Assembly: GCF_002812205.1 (NCBI RefSeq)
Contig: NZ_NPEA01000001.1
Span: 124,001 to 188,000, forward strand
From: Leptospira neocaledonica
GTDB taxonomy: Bacteria > Spirochaetota > Leptospiria > Leptospirales > Leptospiraceae
Direction: 5' to 3'
DNA: 64,000 nt
Under the pieces are notes generated by a model. That model was not told the DNA's origin. It worked only from the letters and a program-made list of their open reading frames with translations, and did no database searches. This document shows positions 12,316-21,642 of the stretch, piece after piece. Positions within the stretch are counted from its first letter, which is position 1. Every line of letters starts with the position of its first letter. The translations under genes and the position numbers were made by a program.

Positions 12316-14106
12316 CTATCTTACGCCCGAGTTTTCACTACGGATAAATTCCAATAATTTTGCTTTCTCGGTCTTATAATATGCCAGTTTTGTAAAATGT
12401 TCGGGATCATCTATAGGTGAGCCCGAATCCAACTCTTCCATTCTCTTATCGATCACGAAAAGTTTTTGTTGGTTTAATAGTCCCCGAAACACCTTTACAG
12501 AATCTTCAGGACTCATATCCGCTTCCGATATCAGGAAAGGAGCTATGGATTCCTTAAATTCGTTCGGGATCTCCGAAGAAATCACGGAAGCGGGAGAAAC
12601 TTCTTCTTCGCTTGCGTATCTCGTATATATAAAGTCCCATAAAAACGCACTTTTAGAGTCCAAGAATTCCAGTCCGGATAATTCTTCGGAAAAACGGAAT
12701 AAATGATTAGCCTTCACAAGCAAGGCAATGATCTCTCTTTCGCATTTTTCGGCAGGATTTGGGCCCGATACTCGTTTAGCGGATTTATCTTTATTATTAT
12801 CGGACCCTGGAGAGGCAAACTTGGCTCCTCCCCCCTTATAATCTCGCAAAACTGCATCCATACTGATCCCGAGTCTTCTTGCCCCAAGACTTAAGAAAAA
12901 CTCCTTATCGGAGTCTCGATTGAATCCTTTCAGAAATTGGTAAAGATTATCCAAAGCCCTTCTTTTCTTTTCCGGAAGAGCTCGAGAATCTGCCTTATCC
13001 AAAAGTTCTTCCACGACAAAGGAAGAAGCAGGGATTTGGTTTTCCAAAAGTTTATGCAATTCTTGGCGGTTCAATTCTTTAGAAAGATCGAAAGGGTCTT
13101 TTCCTTCCGGCAATAATATAACAAAACAATCTAAGGCCTCTTTCAGGCAAAGTTCGGCTGCATGTAGTGCGCCCTTTCTACCCGCGGAGTCCCCGTCCAA
13201 AACCAAAAGGAATTTGTCGGAGAATTTTTTCATGGTCCGGATATGATTTTCAGTTACAGCGGTTCCCATACACGCAACTGTATTTTCCAAGCCCTTATCT
13301 ACGAGACCGATCACATCCAAATATCCCTCCACTAAAATTGAGGTCCTGGACTTTTGGATGGATTCTTTTGCCTGATGAAGATGATAAAACGTTCTTCCTT
13401 TATCAAATATGGAAGAAGCCGGACTGTTTACATATTTTGACTCTTTTCCTGGGCCTAAAATTCTTCCGGAAAACGCGATTACTCTGCCGGAAAGATCGAA
13501 AACTGGGAACATGATCCGATCTCTGAAAAAATCATAAGGTTCTTTTCCTTTTTCGGATTCGCGGATAAGTCCTACCTCTAGAGCGGCTCTGATTTCTTCC
13601 TTTGTGTTAAAAACTTTTCCGGTTAAGTGATTATAGCCGCCGGGAGCATACCCAAGTTGGAATGATTTTTGGATTTCTTCTCCCAGATCTCGAGAATTCA
13701 AATATTCTCTTGCTGCGAGTCCTTGTGGACCGCGTAAATTTTCTTGGAAGAAAAGAAGTGCCTTCTTATTTACTTTGTATAAGTTTTCCGTCCTTTCTAC
13801 TTCTTCTTTGGCTTTTTCCTGGATCGGAATTCCTGAATACTCGGAAAGAATTTCTTTTGCTCTTTGGAAATCCACTCTTTCGTAACTCATCACGAATTGG
13901 AATAGATCTCCGGATGCCTTACATCCGAAACAATGATAGAATTGTTTATCTACGGAAACGTTGAATGAAGGAGATTTTTCTTGATGGAATGGACAAAGCC
14001 CAACCATATTTCTCCCTCTTTTCTGTAAGGGTACAAATCGACTGATATAACTTTCGATGGGAACTTCCCTACGAATACGGTCGATAAATTCCCTTTGGAA
14101 CTGCAA
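12316..14106 (-). CDS. dnaG: DNA primase
   Basis: Synthesises RNA primers at the replication fork. The protein has 596 residues. The N-terminal zinc-binding domain shows Cys38, His41, Cys59 and Cys62 (CPFH...CFGC). The core has the EGYLDVIGL Toprim glutamate motif and the LVLDGDSAG Asp motif. The C-terminal 170 residues would be the DnaB-interacting part and are poorly conserved. It lies 11 bases from yqeY upstream and 11 from rpoD downstream, so co-transcription is very likely. Confidence 0.97.
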   Translation of the reverse strand: MQFQREFIDRIRREVPIESYISRFVPLQKRGRNMVGLCPFHQEKSPSFNVSVDKQFYHCFGCKASGDLFQFVMSYERVDFQRAKEILSEYSGIPIQEKAKEEVERTENLYKVNKKALLFFQENLRGPQGLAAREYLNSRDLGEEIQKSFQLGYAPGGYNHLTGKVFNTKEEIRAALEVGLIRESEKGKEPYDFFRDRIMFPVFDLSGRVIAFSGRILGPGKESKYVNSPASSIFDKGRTFYHLHQAKESIQKSRTSILVEGYLDVIGLVDKGLENTVACMGTAVTENHIRTMKKFSDKFLLVLDGDSAGRKGALHAAELCLKEALDCFVILLPEGKDPFDLSKELNRQELHKLLENQIPASSFVVEELLDKADSRALPEKKRRALDNLYQFLKGFNRDSDKEFFLSLGARRLGISMDAVLRDYKGGGAKFASPGSDNNKDKSAKRVSGPNPAEKCEREIIALLVKANHLFRFSEELSGLEFLDSKSAFLWDFIYTRYASEEEVSPASVISSEIPNEFKESIAPFLISEADMSPEDSVKVFRGLLNQQKLFVIDKRMEELDSGSPIDDPEHFTKLAYYKTEKAKLLEFIRSENSGVR

Positions 14107-14117
14107 GATTGGCCAGC

Positions 14118-14567
14118 TTAGGAAAGTTTAGATTTAACGATCGCAGAAACCTTTGATCCGTCGATGTTCGCGCCTTTAAACTCTGCCATTACTTTTCCCA
14201 TAACCTTTCCTATGTCTTTGGGTCCGGAAGCTCCGAGTTCTATGACAAATTTTTCTACTGCGGCGATGATTTGATCCTCGGGCACATCGGGAGGTAGATA
14301 TGATTTTAAGACTTCAGCTTCACCCTTTTCTTTATCCGCAAGATCGTTACGATTCGCTTTTTCGTACATTTGGATTGCATCAGTACGTTTTACGTAACCA
14401 CGTTTGATTAAAACGATGACCTGTTCATCGCTCAATTCTTGGGCTCCGTTTTTCGTAAGCTCGTATTGGATATCAGCCTTGAGTAGGCGTAAGGTGGAGA
14501 GAAGAGGCTCCTGTTTTGCTTTCATAGCCTCTTTCAGGTCAGTATTAATTTTTAATTGCAGGGACAT
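14118..14567 (-). CDS. GatB/YqeY-domain protein
   Basis: A 149-residue YqeY-type protein, related to the tail domain of GatB, the amidotransferase subunit that binds tRNA. Marks are the N-terminal MKAKQEPLLSTLRLL segment, a Lys/Glu-rich central helix, and GPKDIGKVMGKVMAEFKG near residue 120. Its biochemical role is not established. It commonly lies between rpsU and dnaG in bacteria, as it does here. Spacing is 40 bases from rpsU and 11 from dnaG. Confidence 0.9.
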   Translation of the reverse strand: MSLQLKINTDLKEAMKAKQEPLLSTLRLLKADIQYELTKNGAQELSDEQVIVLIKRGYVKRTDAIQMYEKANRNDLADKEKGEAEVLKSYLPPDVPEDQIIAAVEKFVIELGASGPKDIGKVMGKVMAEFKGANIDGSKVSAIVKSKLS

Positions 14568-14607
14568 GCCCGTTCCCCTATTTCTCTTAGGAACCTAAGA
14601 CCGGGGA

Positions 14608-14817
14608 TTAACCGCGGTCTTTACGAGAGAAGAGACGTTTTTTCTTTTCTAATTTGCGTTTTGCGGATTCCAAAGCCTTTTTCTTTTTGATGCTAGGCTT
14701 TTCGTAGAATTCACGTCTTTTGATCTCGCTCATGATTCCGGCGTTAGCGCAATCTCTCTTAAAACGTTTGAGAGCGGATTCGATGGACTCGCCTTCCTTT
14801 ACAATGATTCCTACCAT
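14608..14817 (-). CDS. rpsU: 30S ribosomal protein S21
   Basis: A small-subunit ribosomal protein of 69 residues, starting MVGIIVKEGESIE, followed by the S21 signature ALKRFKRDCANAG and a Lys/Arg-rich C-terminus. A longer open frame extends upstream to 14922, but ATG 14817 matches the known family N-terminus and has CAGGAG about 12 bases before it. It heads the macromolecular-synthesis operon (translation, then replication, then transcription). Confidence 0.95.
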   Translation of the reverse strand: MVGIIVKEGESIESALKRFKRDCANAGIMSEIKRREFYEKPSIKKKKALESAKRKLEKKKRLFSRKDRG

Positions 14818-15018
14818 TCGGTGGATTTCTCCTGTTTGGATTGTTTTAGGACCGGATAAACAATATCGCAAAAAAACGATACCGACCACTGCAATAAACA
14901 GAGGTCCGGAGTCTGGGGACAAAATGCCCCGTATTTACTAATTTCTGTTGACTGGGTGGGAAGTCAAGGTGATTTGGCCGTTTTTCAGACCTGAAACCTA
15001 GAAAACCCCAAAATGACC

Positions 15019-15483
15019 TTATATGGCCAAAATGGAGGTCCAGCCATATCCATACAAACCAAGTATGACTCCAATCCCTACCCCGTAAATCAAATGCCCG
15101 AAAACGTGAGCGGCAGCAACACTGATTCCAGCTTCTCTAAATTGCTCTAAAGGGTGGTTTCTGGCCACCAATACCACTAAAAGGAATCCTACCAAATATC
15201 CATGGAAGAATCCCACTGCTCCTCCAGTGACAATGGAAGCGATCAAAATATGAGGAGCCAAACTAATCAGGAATGCGTAAGGAAAAGCAAATATAATCCC
15301 AACGATAATATGCGTGATTATCCCGGGGACTAAGGCCTTATTCATATCCTTTGTGAAAAAACTTCCTACTGCACGGATCATATCTGCATTTACAGATCCT
15401 GCATAGTGGATGGACCACATTGAAAGGGACATACAAATGGTTCCGACAAAGCCGGCCACGAAGATCAATCCTATTGCTTCCAT
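15019..15483 (-). CDS. Four-helix membrane protein of unknown function
   Basis: A 154-residue protein with about four hydrophobic segments (roughly 1-20, 52-75, 80-105 and 120-150), rich in Gly and Ala, with His residues inside or near helices (THIIVG, GHLIYG, FFHGYL). I recognise no family. The His-Gly pattern might suggest cofactor or metal contact, but nothing decides this. The 60-base stretch upstream separates it from the next gene on the same strand, so a shared transcript is possible. The preceding gap (14818-15018) holds nothing else I can name. Confidence 0.65.
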   Translation of the reverse strand: MEAIGLIFVAGFVGTICMSLSMWSIHYAGSVNADMIRAVGSFFTKDMNKALVPGIITHIIVGIIFAFPYAFLISLAPHILIASIVTGGAVGFFHGYLVGFLLVVLVARNHPLEQFREAGISVAAAHVFGHLIYGVGIGVILGLYGYGWTSILAI

Positions 15484-15551
15484 AATTCCTCCCGCTCGCG
15501 GGGGAAAATTGTAGTCTAGAAAATTAGGTCGGACAAGAACTAAAGGATGGT

Positions 15552-15767
15552 TTAAGCTGCAAAAAAATCCGCTTTTTGGATGGAAGAAATTTCGATTTCT
15601 GCTTCTATTCCGAAATCTCCGTTTTTAATCACTACGTTACCGTTCATTTTTCTATTTTTATCCAGCTCGATCACGGTCCCGTCTTTTAGAGTGAGAATGA
15701 TATCTATTCCGCGGTAGTTGATATAACGTTCCAAGGTGTCCTTGAATTGTTTCGCCCTGTCTTTCAT
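15552..15767 (-). CDS. Small hypothetical protein
   Basis: I start this 71-residue protein at ATG 15767 because a strong GGGAGGAG Shine-Dalgarno lies 3-5 bases before it; an upstream ATG (15815) would add 16 residues without a visible site. It has an N-terminal amphipathic helix (KDRAKQFKDTLERYI) and then a strand-rich domain with alternating polar and hydrophobic residues (IDIILTLKDGTVIELD). No signal peptide. Function unknown; a small beta-barrel nucleic-acid or ligand binder would fit the pattern. Confidence 0.6.
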   Translation of the reverse strand: MKDRAKQFKDTLERYINYRGIDIILTLKDGTVIELDKNRKMNGNVVIKNGDFGIEAEIEISSIQKADFFAA

Positions 15768-15909
15768 CTTCTCCTCCCTTACGTTCTGATTTACGGTACA
15801 ACCGTTCATTTTCACGAGAGAGTTTTTTCAAACCGATTGAATAAATTTTTTAACCAGAGAAAGGAAATAATGCGAAGAAGATACACAGGCGATTAGTACC
15901 ATTCCGAAC

Positions 15910-15973
15910 CTTTGCGTCTCTGCGTGCCAATTTTATATATTTTTATCTCACGCAGAGTCACTAAGACGCGGAG
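15910..15973. repeat. Dispersed intergenic palindrome, copy B
   Basis: Left arm CTTTGCGTCTCTGCGTG (15910-15926) and right arm beginning CACGCAGAG (15949) and ending ACGCGGAG (15973), with an AT-rich loop. It is related to copies A and C but has GCG in place of some GTG triplets. Confidence 0.6.
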
Positions 15974-15978
15974 ATATT

Positions 15979-16401
15979 TTAAAAATGTGCTTTGAGAAGT
16001 TTTTCGTAAACCGGTTGGAAGGAATCCAAAGGTTCAGTGAATTCTAGAAATTTAATTTCGTAGTCTATGATCAGATGGTTCACTTGGAAGATCACTTCGT
16101 CGAATCTACTTTTTACGATATCCAATCTACAATCAGGACAAAAAGTTAAGAAGGATCTGGAATTTAAAACATAAAGTTTATCGTACGGACGAAGATGGGC
16201 CTGGATCACGGATTTTAATTCTTCTACAATTTCTCCGGACTTTTGTTCTCCAAGTAATTTGAAATATTGGGAAAGGTCCTGAAAATAAAAATGGGTCAGC
16301 ACCATTTCTGTGCTGAGTGAATTTTTAACATCTCTTAAGAACTGGTTCGTAAATTCTTCGAACACATCCGGGATAGGCTGTCTTTCGTTCGCTGTTTCCA
16401 T
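15979..16401 (-). CDS. Hypothetical protein, possibly a degenerate GGDEF-like domain
   Basis: A 140-residue soluble protein. The order of secondary structure and the segment HLRPYDKLYVLNSRSFLTFCPD recall the strand-turn-strand of GGDEF diguanylate cyclases (LR..D...R.GGDEF..L.P), followed by a helix resembling the one after it. The catalytic motif is replaced, so no cyclase activity would be expected. This is a weak structural analogy, and the protein could be something else. It is divergent from fbp and the palindrome lies just 6 bases after its stop. Confidence 0.6.
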   Translation of the reverse strand: METANERQPIPDVFEEFTNQFLRDVKNSLSTEMVLTHFYFQDLSQYFKLLGEQKSGEIVEELKSVIQAHLRPYDKLYVLNSRSFLTFCPDCRLDIVKSRFDEVIFQVNHLIIDYEIKFLEFTEPLDSFQPVYEKLLKAHF

Positions 16402-16451
16402 CTCATTTAGAAATATCGACTAGGGGCTCTCTAAAAGCCTAACTTTTTCGT

Positions 16452-16472
16452 AAGAAGGAAACCTTCTTTTTT
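16452..16472 (+). terminator. Hairpin with T-run in the fbp leader
   Basis: Perfect arms AAGAAGG (16452-16458) and CCTTCTT (16462-16468), loop AAA, followed by further Ts, on the plus strand. It lies in the divergent gap, about 120 bases before the fbp start. It could end stray plus-strand transcripts or act as an attenuator in an fbp leader. No promoter was located to decide this. Confidence 0.4.
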
Positions 16473-16594
16473 AGATAAATCGCTACAAAATCTATTTAGC
16501 GGCGAGCAAAGGTTGCCAGAAATCAGGCTTGTCAAGCTGCCCTGGAGCGATTTTATATCCGGTATAGCTAAAAAGCAAAAAGGAGAACACGCAA

Positions 16595-17617
16595 GTGAGC
16601 GCCCACCCTACCCAATTAATGAGTCTTTCCCAATATTTAATCGAGGAACAACTCAAACTTCCCCAGGCCACCGGGGATTTTACGGCACTCATGAGCCATC
16701 TCGTATACGCCGCCAAAGTTGTTTCTAGAGAAGTGCGAAAAGCCGGTCTTTTAGAAAATATCTTAGGAGCCACCGAACAAACCAATGTCCAGGGCGAAAC
16801 TGTCATGAAACTGGACGAATACGCAGACAAAATTTTTACCCATACACTTACCCGCTGCGGGCATTTATGCGTAATGGGAAGCGAAGAACAGGAAGATATC
16901 ATCACAATTCCTACAGGTTATAAGGTCGGAAAATATACGATCGCGATCGATCCTTTGGACGGCTCTTCTAATATTGATGCAAACGTTTCTATTGGTACTA
17001 TTTTTTCGGTTCACTTGAGAACCTCTCCTCAAGGAACTCCTGGAACGAAAGAAGATCTTTTGCAAAAAGGATCTAAACAGAGAGCAGCAGGATATATCGT
17101 TTACGGATCTTCTACCATGCTTGTTCTCTGTGTTGGAAAGGGTGTCTCCGGTTTTACATTAGATCCATCTTGTGGGGAATTTATTCTTTCTCATCCTGAA
17201 ATGAAAATGCCTGAGTCTGGTGGAATCTATTCCATCAATGAAGGGAACTACGATTATTGGTCGGATGAAGTGAAAAACTATATCCGAAATATTAAATCCA
17301 TCGAAGGGGGACGTAAACCTCAATCGCTTCGTTATATAGGCTCTCTTGTAGCGGATTTTCACAGAAACCTTTTGAAAGGTGGTATCTTCTTATATCCGAA
17401 CGATACTAAATCTTCCAAATATCCAAAAGGAAAACTTAGACTTTTATACGAAGTTGCTCCAATGGCGCTCATTGCAGAGCAAGCGGGTGGAATGGCAGTT
17501 ACTGTAGAAGGTAAGCGGATCCTGGATCTGGAACCGGAAGAGCTTCATGAAAGAACCACATTCGTTGTAGGTTCCAAAAAGGAAGTGGAACATTTCTTAA
17601 CATTTATAAAAAAATAA
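16595..17617 (+). CDS. fbp: Fructose-1,6-bisphosphatase class I
   Basis: Hydrolyses fructose-1,6-bisphosphate to fructose-6-phosphate in gluconeogenesis. This route is expected in an organism that grows on fatty acids. The protein has 340 residues. The start is GTG with AGGAG 9 bases upstream. Metal-binding residues Glu97/Glu98 lie in GSEEQE, and the IDPLDGSSN motif is at 118-126. The fructose-phosphate site includes RYIGSLVADFHR, and a KYPKGKLRLLYEVAPMA segment is near 280-300. It is followed by a clear inverted repeat. Confidence 0.96.
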   Translation: MSAHPTQLMSLSQYLIEEQLKLPQATGDFTALMSHLVYAAKVVSREVRKAGLLENILGATEQTNVQGETVMKLDEYADKIFTHTLTRCGHLCVMGSEEQEDIITIPTGYKVGKYTIAIDPLDGSSNIDANVSIGTIFSVHLRTSPQGTPGTKEDLLQKGSKQRAAGYIVYGSSTMLVLCVGKGVSGFTLDPSCGEFILSHPEMKMPESGGIYSINEGNYDYWSDEVKNYIRNIKSIEGGRKPQSLRYIGSLVADFHRNLLKGGIFLYPNDTKSSKYPKGKLRLLYEVAPMALIAEQAGGMAVTVEGKRILDLEPEELHERTTFVVGSKKEVEHFLTFIKK

Positions 17618-17627
17618 TATTCTTTCG

Positions 17628-17666
17628 GCGGATCTTCTTTGTTTGCCTCGCAGAAAGAAGATCCGC
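17628..17666 (+). terminator. Inverted repeat after fbp
   Basis: Perfect 13-bp arms GCGGATCTTCTTT (17628-17640) and AAAGAAGATCCGC (17654-17666) with a 13-base loop begin 10 bases after the fbp stop. There is no strict T-run, only CTTCTTCTTT some bases later. It probably terminates or stabilises the fbp transcript. Confidence 0.6.
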
Positions 17667-17930
17667 ATCCGTGACCTTCTTCTTTCCTATCTCCTTCCTT
17701 TTATTAAAATTCCCCCAAAAACTACCTCAAAAATAAGCGCTTAATTTTTACTTATATTTTAAGCCATCTCTTACTTTCTATCAAGAAGACTTACATCTGA
17801 TTTTGTATTCTTCTTATATATTATGTTTTAATAATAAATAAAAATCTCATGATTTTATTTTAGCGCTTGCTACAGAAATTTGGGCAGATAATTCTGTAGG
17901 CACTGAAAAGAAATAAGGTATTTTGAAAGA
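17667..17930. other. AT-rich intergenic region before the lipoprotein gene
   Basis: This stretch is very AT-rich and holds no ORF. AGCGCTT occurs twice, near 17736 and 17862, each next to an AT tract. I could not place a confident -35/-10 pair. It presumably contains the promoter of the lipoprotein gene at 17931. Confidence 0.4.
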
Positions 17931-19583
17931 ATGAAGATAGTGAAAAATTGGATCAAACCTTCTGTAGCCGTGGCTTTGACTGCGGGATACTTAGCGAGTT
18001 GTTCCCCAAATCAATCTAACTTAAGCGGTTTATTGGGCTTCTTAGCGGGCTCTGGTTCCTCTAAACAAGTGGAAGAAACGGGACCTGGAGCAGTTAAAAT
18101 CGCGGAAGCAGGCGAATTATATACGGAACCTTCCTATGGGCAGGCTCTTTCTTCTTCCAGTAACGAAACAATTACTCCTTTTCCTGCGGGTATCCCTGTT
18201 CCGGAATCCAAGAATGGGCATTATTCTTGCACCACTACTAAGTGGGGAGCATCCGAGGTACGAAGCCTTGTGGATCGGGCCATTCTAAACCAAGGAGCCG
18301 AAGTAATTTATCCAGGCGCTTTATTACAAGGTAAGTTTCTGGAAGCAGGTGGGTATACTCCGGTTACCATTCCAAGATCCGGAGGTAAAATTTTCCTAAC
18401 CGGTTTAAAACTCAGCCCAAATGCGATCTACTCTAAAGAGTTGCCGCAAGTAAGCGCATCTAATATCCAACAAGGGATTCAGGACATTCTATCCACTGAC
18501 GTTGTAGGAACTGCTGCAGATGCTTCCTTTAGCGTGGAGCAGGTGTATAATGAGAATCACCTTTTATTCAATCTTGGATTGGATGCTCGTTTCTCCGATG
18601 TTGGTCTAAAGGTCAGCCTTGGAATAGACAATCTGGGTAAAAAGAACTATATTTTGATGAAGTTCACCCAGAAATTCTATGATGTAAATTTCGAGGATCC
18701 AACTCTTTCTACATCAGTATTTAAAGATGGAGCTAACTTCCAAGATCCGGAAGGGCAGATTTCTGCAAACAATCCTCCATTATATGTTTCTAAAGTATCT
18801 TACGGAAGAGTGGTTTATTTCCTTTTGGAATCGGAATATACAGCACTTCAAGTAAAAACAGCATTGGAAGTTGCTTGGGACCCTGGAATTCTTTCCGCGG
18901 TTTCTCCTGTACCTCCAATTGGTGGAGAAGTTTCCGTAACTCATGAGCAGGTCCTAGACAAGACCAGGATCGCTTATTTTGTAAGAGGTGGAAATGCAGG
19001 TCTCGCTCTTGCTCCGATCAGTGCGGCTGATTCCGCTACTCCGGGAAGTATGTACCAAGCTATCCGTAACTTCTTAGCAAATCCGGAAGCTGCAAACTAT
19101 TCCGCCGCTAACCCTGGAGTTCCGATCGCTTATACATTAAACTATCTGAAAGACAGAACCGTGGCTAAAATGAGCTACACCACAGTGTATGACCAAAGAG
19201 ATTGTGAAGCAACTTATTCCGAAAATCCTCAGGTATTTACTGCAAAACTTGGAAAAGTGGATGATAAGGTTCGTTTCTTAATGGATGGACAAGAGTTCTT
19301 CTCCACAAATCCGGAAGCGGATGTGTATACGGGACCTGAGATTAATTTGAATAATGCGATGAGTGTCGGTTCAGAACATGAGTTCACTGTGGAATTGATT
19401 AACGCAAATTGTTTCGGGACCGCTTTGGATATTGAACTAAAGCTGAATGGAACCGTATTAAGAACCCGTAATCTTAGCAGAAGTGTAAGCACATGTGGAA
19501 AACAGTTAACTTACAAATATAAATTGAATAAGATTACCGGCGCTTGGTCCATTATAGAAGAAAACGAAACAGCAGAATTCTAA
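17931..19583 (+). CDS. Large surface or periplasmic lipoprotein, unknown function
   Basis: A 550-residue protein with an N-terminal signal peptide (Lys-rich start, hydrophobic core) and lipobox LASC with Cys at about residue 24, so it should be acylated and held at a membrane. The Ser/Asn/Gly-rich linker after the Cys is typical of exported lipoproteins. The body is rich in beta-type sequence and contains four or more Cys, for example CTTTK and RDCEATY. I know no domain in it. It is monocistronic, with its own strong terminator at 19604. Confidence 0.75.
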   Translation: MKIVKNWIKPSVAVALTAGYLASCSPNQSNLSGLLGFLAGSGSSKQVEETGPGAVKIAEAGELYTEPSYGQALSSSSNETITPFPAGIPVPESKNGHYSCTTTKWGASEVRSLVDRAILNQGAEVIYPGALLQGKFLEAGGYTPVTIPRSGGKIFLTGLKLSPNAIYSKELPQVSASNIQQGIQDILSTDVVGTAADASFSVEQVYNENHLLFNLGLDARFSDVGLKVSLGIDNLGKKNYILMKFTQKFYDVNFEDPTLSTSVFKDGANFQDPEGQISANNPPLYVSKVSYGRVVYFLLESEYTALQVKTALEVAWDPGILSAVSPVPPIGGEVSVTHEQVLDKTRIAYFVRGGNAGLALAPISAADSATPGSMYQAIRNFLANPEAANYSAANPGVPIAYTLNYLKDRTVAKMSYTTVYDQRDCEATYSENPQVFTAKLGKVDDKVRFLMDGQEFFSTNPEADVYTGPEINLNNAMSVGSEHEFTVELINANCFGTALDIELKLNGTVLRTRNLSRSVSTCGKQLTYKYKLNKITGAWSIIEENETAEF

Positions 19584-19603
19584 TCACTATTTACCGATCT
19601 TTC

Positions 19604-19641
19604 AGGTTTCTTCTCCAATCGGGGAAGAAACCTTTTCTTTT
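19604..19641 (+). terminator. Strong intrinsic terminator
   Basis: A 13-bp stem pairs 19604-19616 with 19621-19633 (one G-T pair), loop AATC, followed by TTTCTTTTT. It ends the lipoprotein transcript. The convergent galE gene stops at its edge, so it may serve both. Confidence 0.85.
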
Positions 19642-20612
19642 TAATGAGAATGGTTTTTGTGAAATTCCCAAGCGCTGGAAACTATATCTTCTATTTTTGC
19701 AAACTTAGGATCCCAACCTAAAACCTTTTTGGCTTTTGTATTATCCGCGATCAATTTAGCAGGATCCCCTTCTCTCCTGGGACCGATCTTATAAGGGATC
19801 TGCACTCCCGAGACCTTTTCCACTGTTTTGATAATTTCCAAAATAGAAAATCCTTGTCCTGTCCCTAGATTAAAGAAGTCCGAAAATCCGCCTTTTTTCA
19901 GATACTCCAATCCTAGATAATGTGCCTGGGCCAGATCCATTACATGGATATAATCTCTAACTGCAGTCCCGTCTTCTGTATCGTAATTGTTTCCATTTAC
20001 TGTGAGTGAATCTCTTTTACCTAAGGCTTTTTCAATTACAATTGGAAGAAGATGAGTTTCCGGATCATGCTCTTCTCCTATGTCCAAATCGGAGCCGGAA
20101 GCATTAAAATAACGAAGAGCGACATACTTTAAGTCGTATGCATGAGAATAATCCGACAAAATTTTTTCGATCATTAACTTAGATTGACCATAAGGATTGA
20201 TCGGATTCTGGGGAGTCGTCTCTAAGATAGGAACTTCTGTAACAGCACCATAAGTGGCGCAGGTAGATGAGAAGATGAAGTATTTAACCCCATGATTCTT
20301 CATTGTTTCTAAAAGTTGGAGAGTTCCTACCACATTATTAATATAATATTTCTGGGGATCGGTAACTGATTCGCCCACATATGCAAATGCCGCAAAATGA
20401 ATAACCGCTTCGAATTCATGCTCTGAGAATACCCGGTCCAAATCCGCTTTATTTAATAAATCTCCCTTGAAAAACTTTCCCCATTTTACCGCCTTCTCAT
20501 GGCCGTTAGAAAGATTATCGAATACAACAGTATCCACACCCAACTTATGGAGATATTTATTCATATGGGAGCCGATATATCCGGCTCCACCGGTGATCAG
20601 GATTTTTTTCAT
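19641..20612 (-). CDS. galE: UDP-glucose 4-epimerase
   Basis: Interconverts UDP-glucose and UDP-galactose (or the N-acetyl forms), supplying sugars for lipopolysaccharide and other glycans. It is a short-chain dehydrogenase/reductase of 323 residues. The NAD-binding turn is GGAGYIGSH (8-16). The catalytic residues are Thr/Ser in FSSTCATYG (about 114-122) and Tyr141-x3-Lys145. It ends just inside the terminator of the convergent lipoprotein gene and starts 58 bases from the channel-like gene, on the same strand. Confidence 0.93.
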   Translation of the reverse strand: MKKILITGGAGYIGSHMNKYLHKLGVDTVVFDNLSNGHEKAVKWGKFFKGDLLNKADLDRVFSEHEFEAVIHFAAFAYVGESVTDPQKYYINNVVGTLQLLETMKNHGVKYFIFSSTCATYGAVTEVPILETTPQNPINPYGQSKLMIEKILSDYSHAYDLKYVALRYFNASGSDLDIGEEHDPETHLLPIVIEKALGKRDSLTVNGNNYDTEDGTAVRDYIHVMDLAQAHYLGLEYLKKGGFSDFFNLGTGQGFSILEIIKTVEKVSGVQIPYKIGPRREGDPAKLIADNTKAKKVLGWDPKFAKIEDIVSSAWEFHKNHSH

Positions 20613-20670
20613 AAAGCTTTTACATGTATTTCAGAAGGATCGAAATTGTAAAAGGGAATTTGGGTGCTTC

Positions 20671-21231
20671 CTAGCTGGGGTCCGCACTCTTAATATTAGA
20701 GCTGCTCAAGGATTCTTTCAGACTTAGAAAATCGGAAAGAATAAAGATGATAGTGATGAAGGATAGGATCGCTTCGAAAATCACCAAGATCTCCGCCTCA
20801 GTACTTTCCGGTACAATTTTAATAATCCCTATATTGGTAAAAATCATTAGGCTAAAATAAACAAATTTGAAAAATAGAGAAGGATAGCCTAAGTCCTGAG
20901 GAACACCTGAAAAAGAGCTTATATCCGTTTTATAGATACAAAAATAATCGAAACCGAACGATAAAACAATCACACTGATATTGAACGCAATAAATACAAG
21001 AAATTCATAATATTTCAGGTCTAATCCGGAAAATTCGGAGATCCTTCTGAAACCTTTGGTCAAAAAGTACCAGGATTTAAAGCCAGCCATAGTGAGAATA
21101 AGATACTTAATCTCCAAACCTGCAAATTCACTCTCATCTAAAAAGATCAGAAATATTCCTAAAGAAATAATGAAGACATACTCTACGGATGTTTTCAATA
21201 TAGTTTTGATAATGTAACGATCAACTTTCAT
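20671..21231 (-). CDS. Ion-channel-like membrane protein with an altered pore filter
   Basis: I start at the second Met (21231), which has GGAAG before it; an ATG at 21252 is possible. The 186-residue protein has three to four hydrophobic helices. The C-terminal helix-loop-helix has the layout of a two-TM K+ channel pore: FVYFSLMIF, then TNIGIIKIVP, then a helix with FEAILSFITIIFILSDF. The usual filter is TxGYGDxxP; here GYGD is replaced by GIIK, so K+ selectivity is doubtful. Family assignment is by layout only. Confidence 0.6.
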   Translation of the reverse strand: MKVDRYIIKTILKTSVEYVFIISLGIFLIFLDESEFAGLEIKYLILTMAGFKSWYFLTKGFRRISEFSGLDLKYYEFLVFIAFNISVIVLSFGFDYFCIYKTDISSFSGVPQDLGYPSLFFKFVYFSLMIFTNIGIIKIVPESTEAEILVIFEAILSFITIIFILSDFLSLKESLSSSNIKSADPS

Positions 21232-21300
21232 AATACTTCCGAATTCAGGCATTGATGATATTTATCACTAGGTTCGCACGATTCTATATCCGTCCAAACA

Positions 21301-21329
21301 TTGACAAAGACTTAAAATGAAAGATTATT
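21301..21329 (+). promoter_or_regulatory. Probable promoter for the DUF2892 gene
   Basis: TTGACA (21301-21306), a 17-base spacer, then ATTATT (21324-21329). The -35 is perfect and the -10 matches only partly. The start codon follows 32 bases later. Confidence 0.45.
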
Positions 21330-21361
21330 TCTAATAGAGATTTGGTCAATAGGTGTTACAT

Positions 21362-21571
21362 ATGAAATTTATAAATTCAAATTTTTGGGATAGAGCATTT
21401 AGAGTGGTTTTAGGTACCTCCCTAGTTACATGGGCCTTCTATATAGAGGATCTATATAAGCTTGCGATTTTTGCAGTCGGTTTTATAATACTTGCCACAG
21501 GTATTGTAGGCTGGTGTCCCATTTATTCCCTATTTGGTTGGAATACTCGGACCCATTCTAAAAGATCTTAA
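21362..21571 (+). CDS. DUF2892-type small membrane protein
   Basis: A 69-residue protein with two hydrophobic helices and the GWCPIYSLFGW motif that marks the YgaP-like DUF2892 membrane domain. It lies alone, without the rhodanese domain that often accompanies it. ATG 21362 is preceded by TAGGTG; a GTG three codons upstream is the alternative. It is 71 bases upstream of the P-type ATPase on the same strand. The role is unknown; in other bacteria the domain is linked to sulfur or redox metabolism. Confidence 0.75.
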   Translation: MKFINSNFWDRAFRVVLGTSLVTWAFYIEDLYKLAIFAVGFIILATGIVGWCPIYSLFGWNTRTHSKRS

Positions 21572-21642
21572 GTCACTCAGTCATCTGACTTTTCTAAGAA
21601 AGATCTTGCGATAAAGATCGGATACATGCTCATTCTATATCT

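Noticed and set aside
14818..14922. Upstream extension of rpsU
   Set aside because: The family N-terminus begins at MVGIIVKEG, which has its own ribosome binding site.
16492..16905. A 137-residue minus-strand ORF
   Set aside because: It lies antisense to the conserved N-terminal part of fbp.
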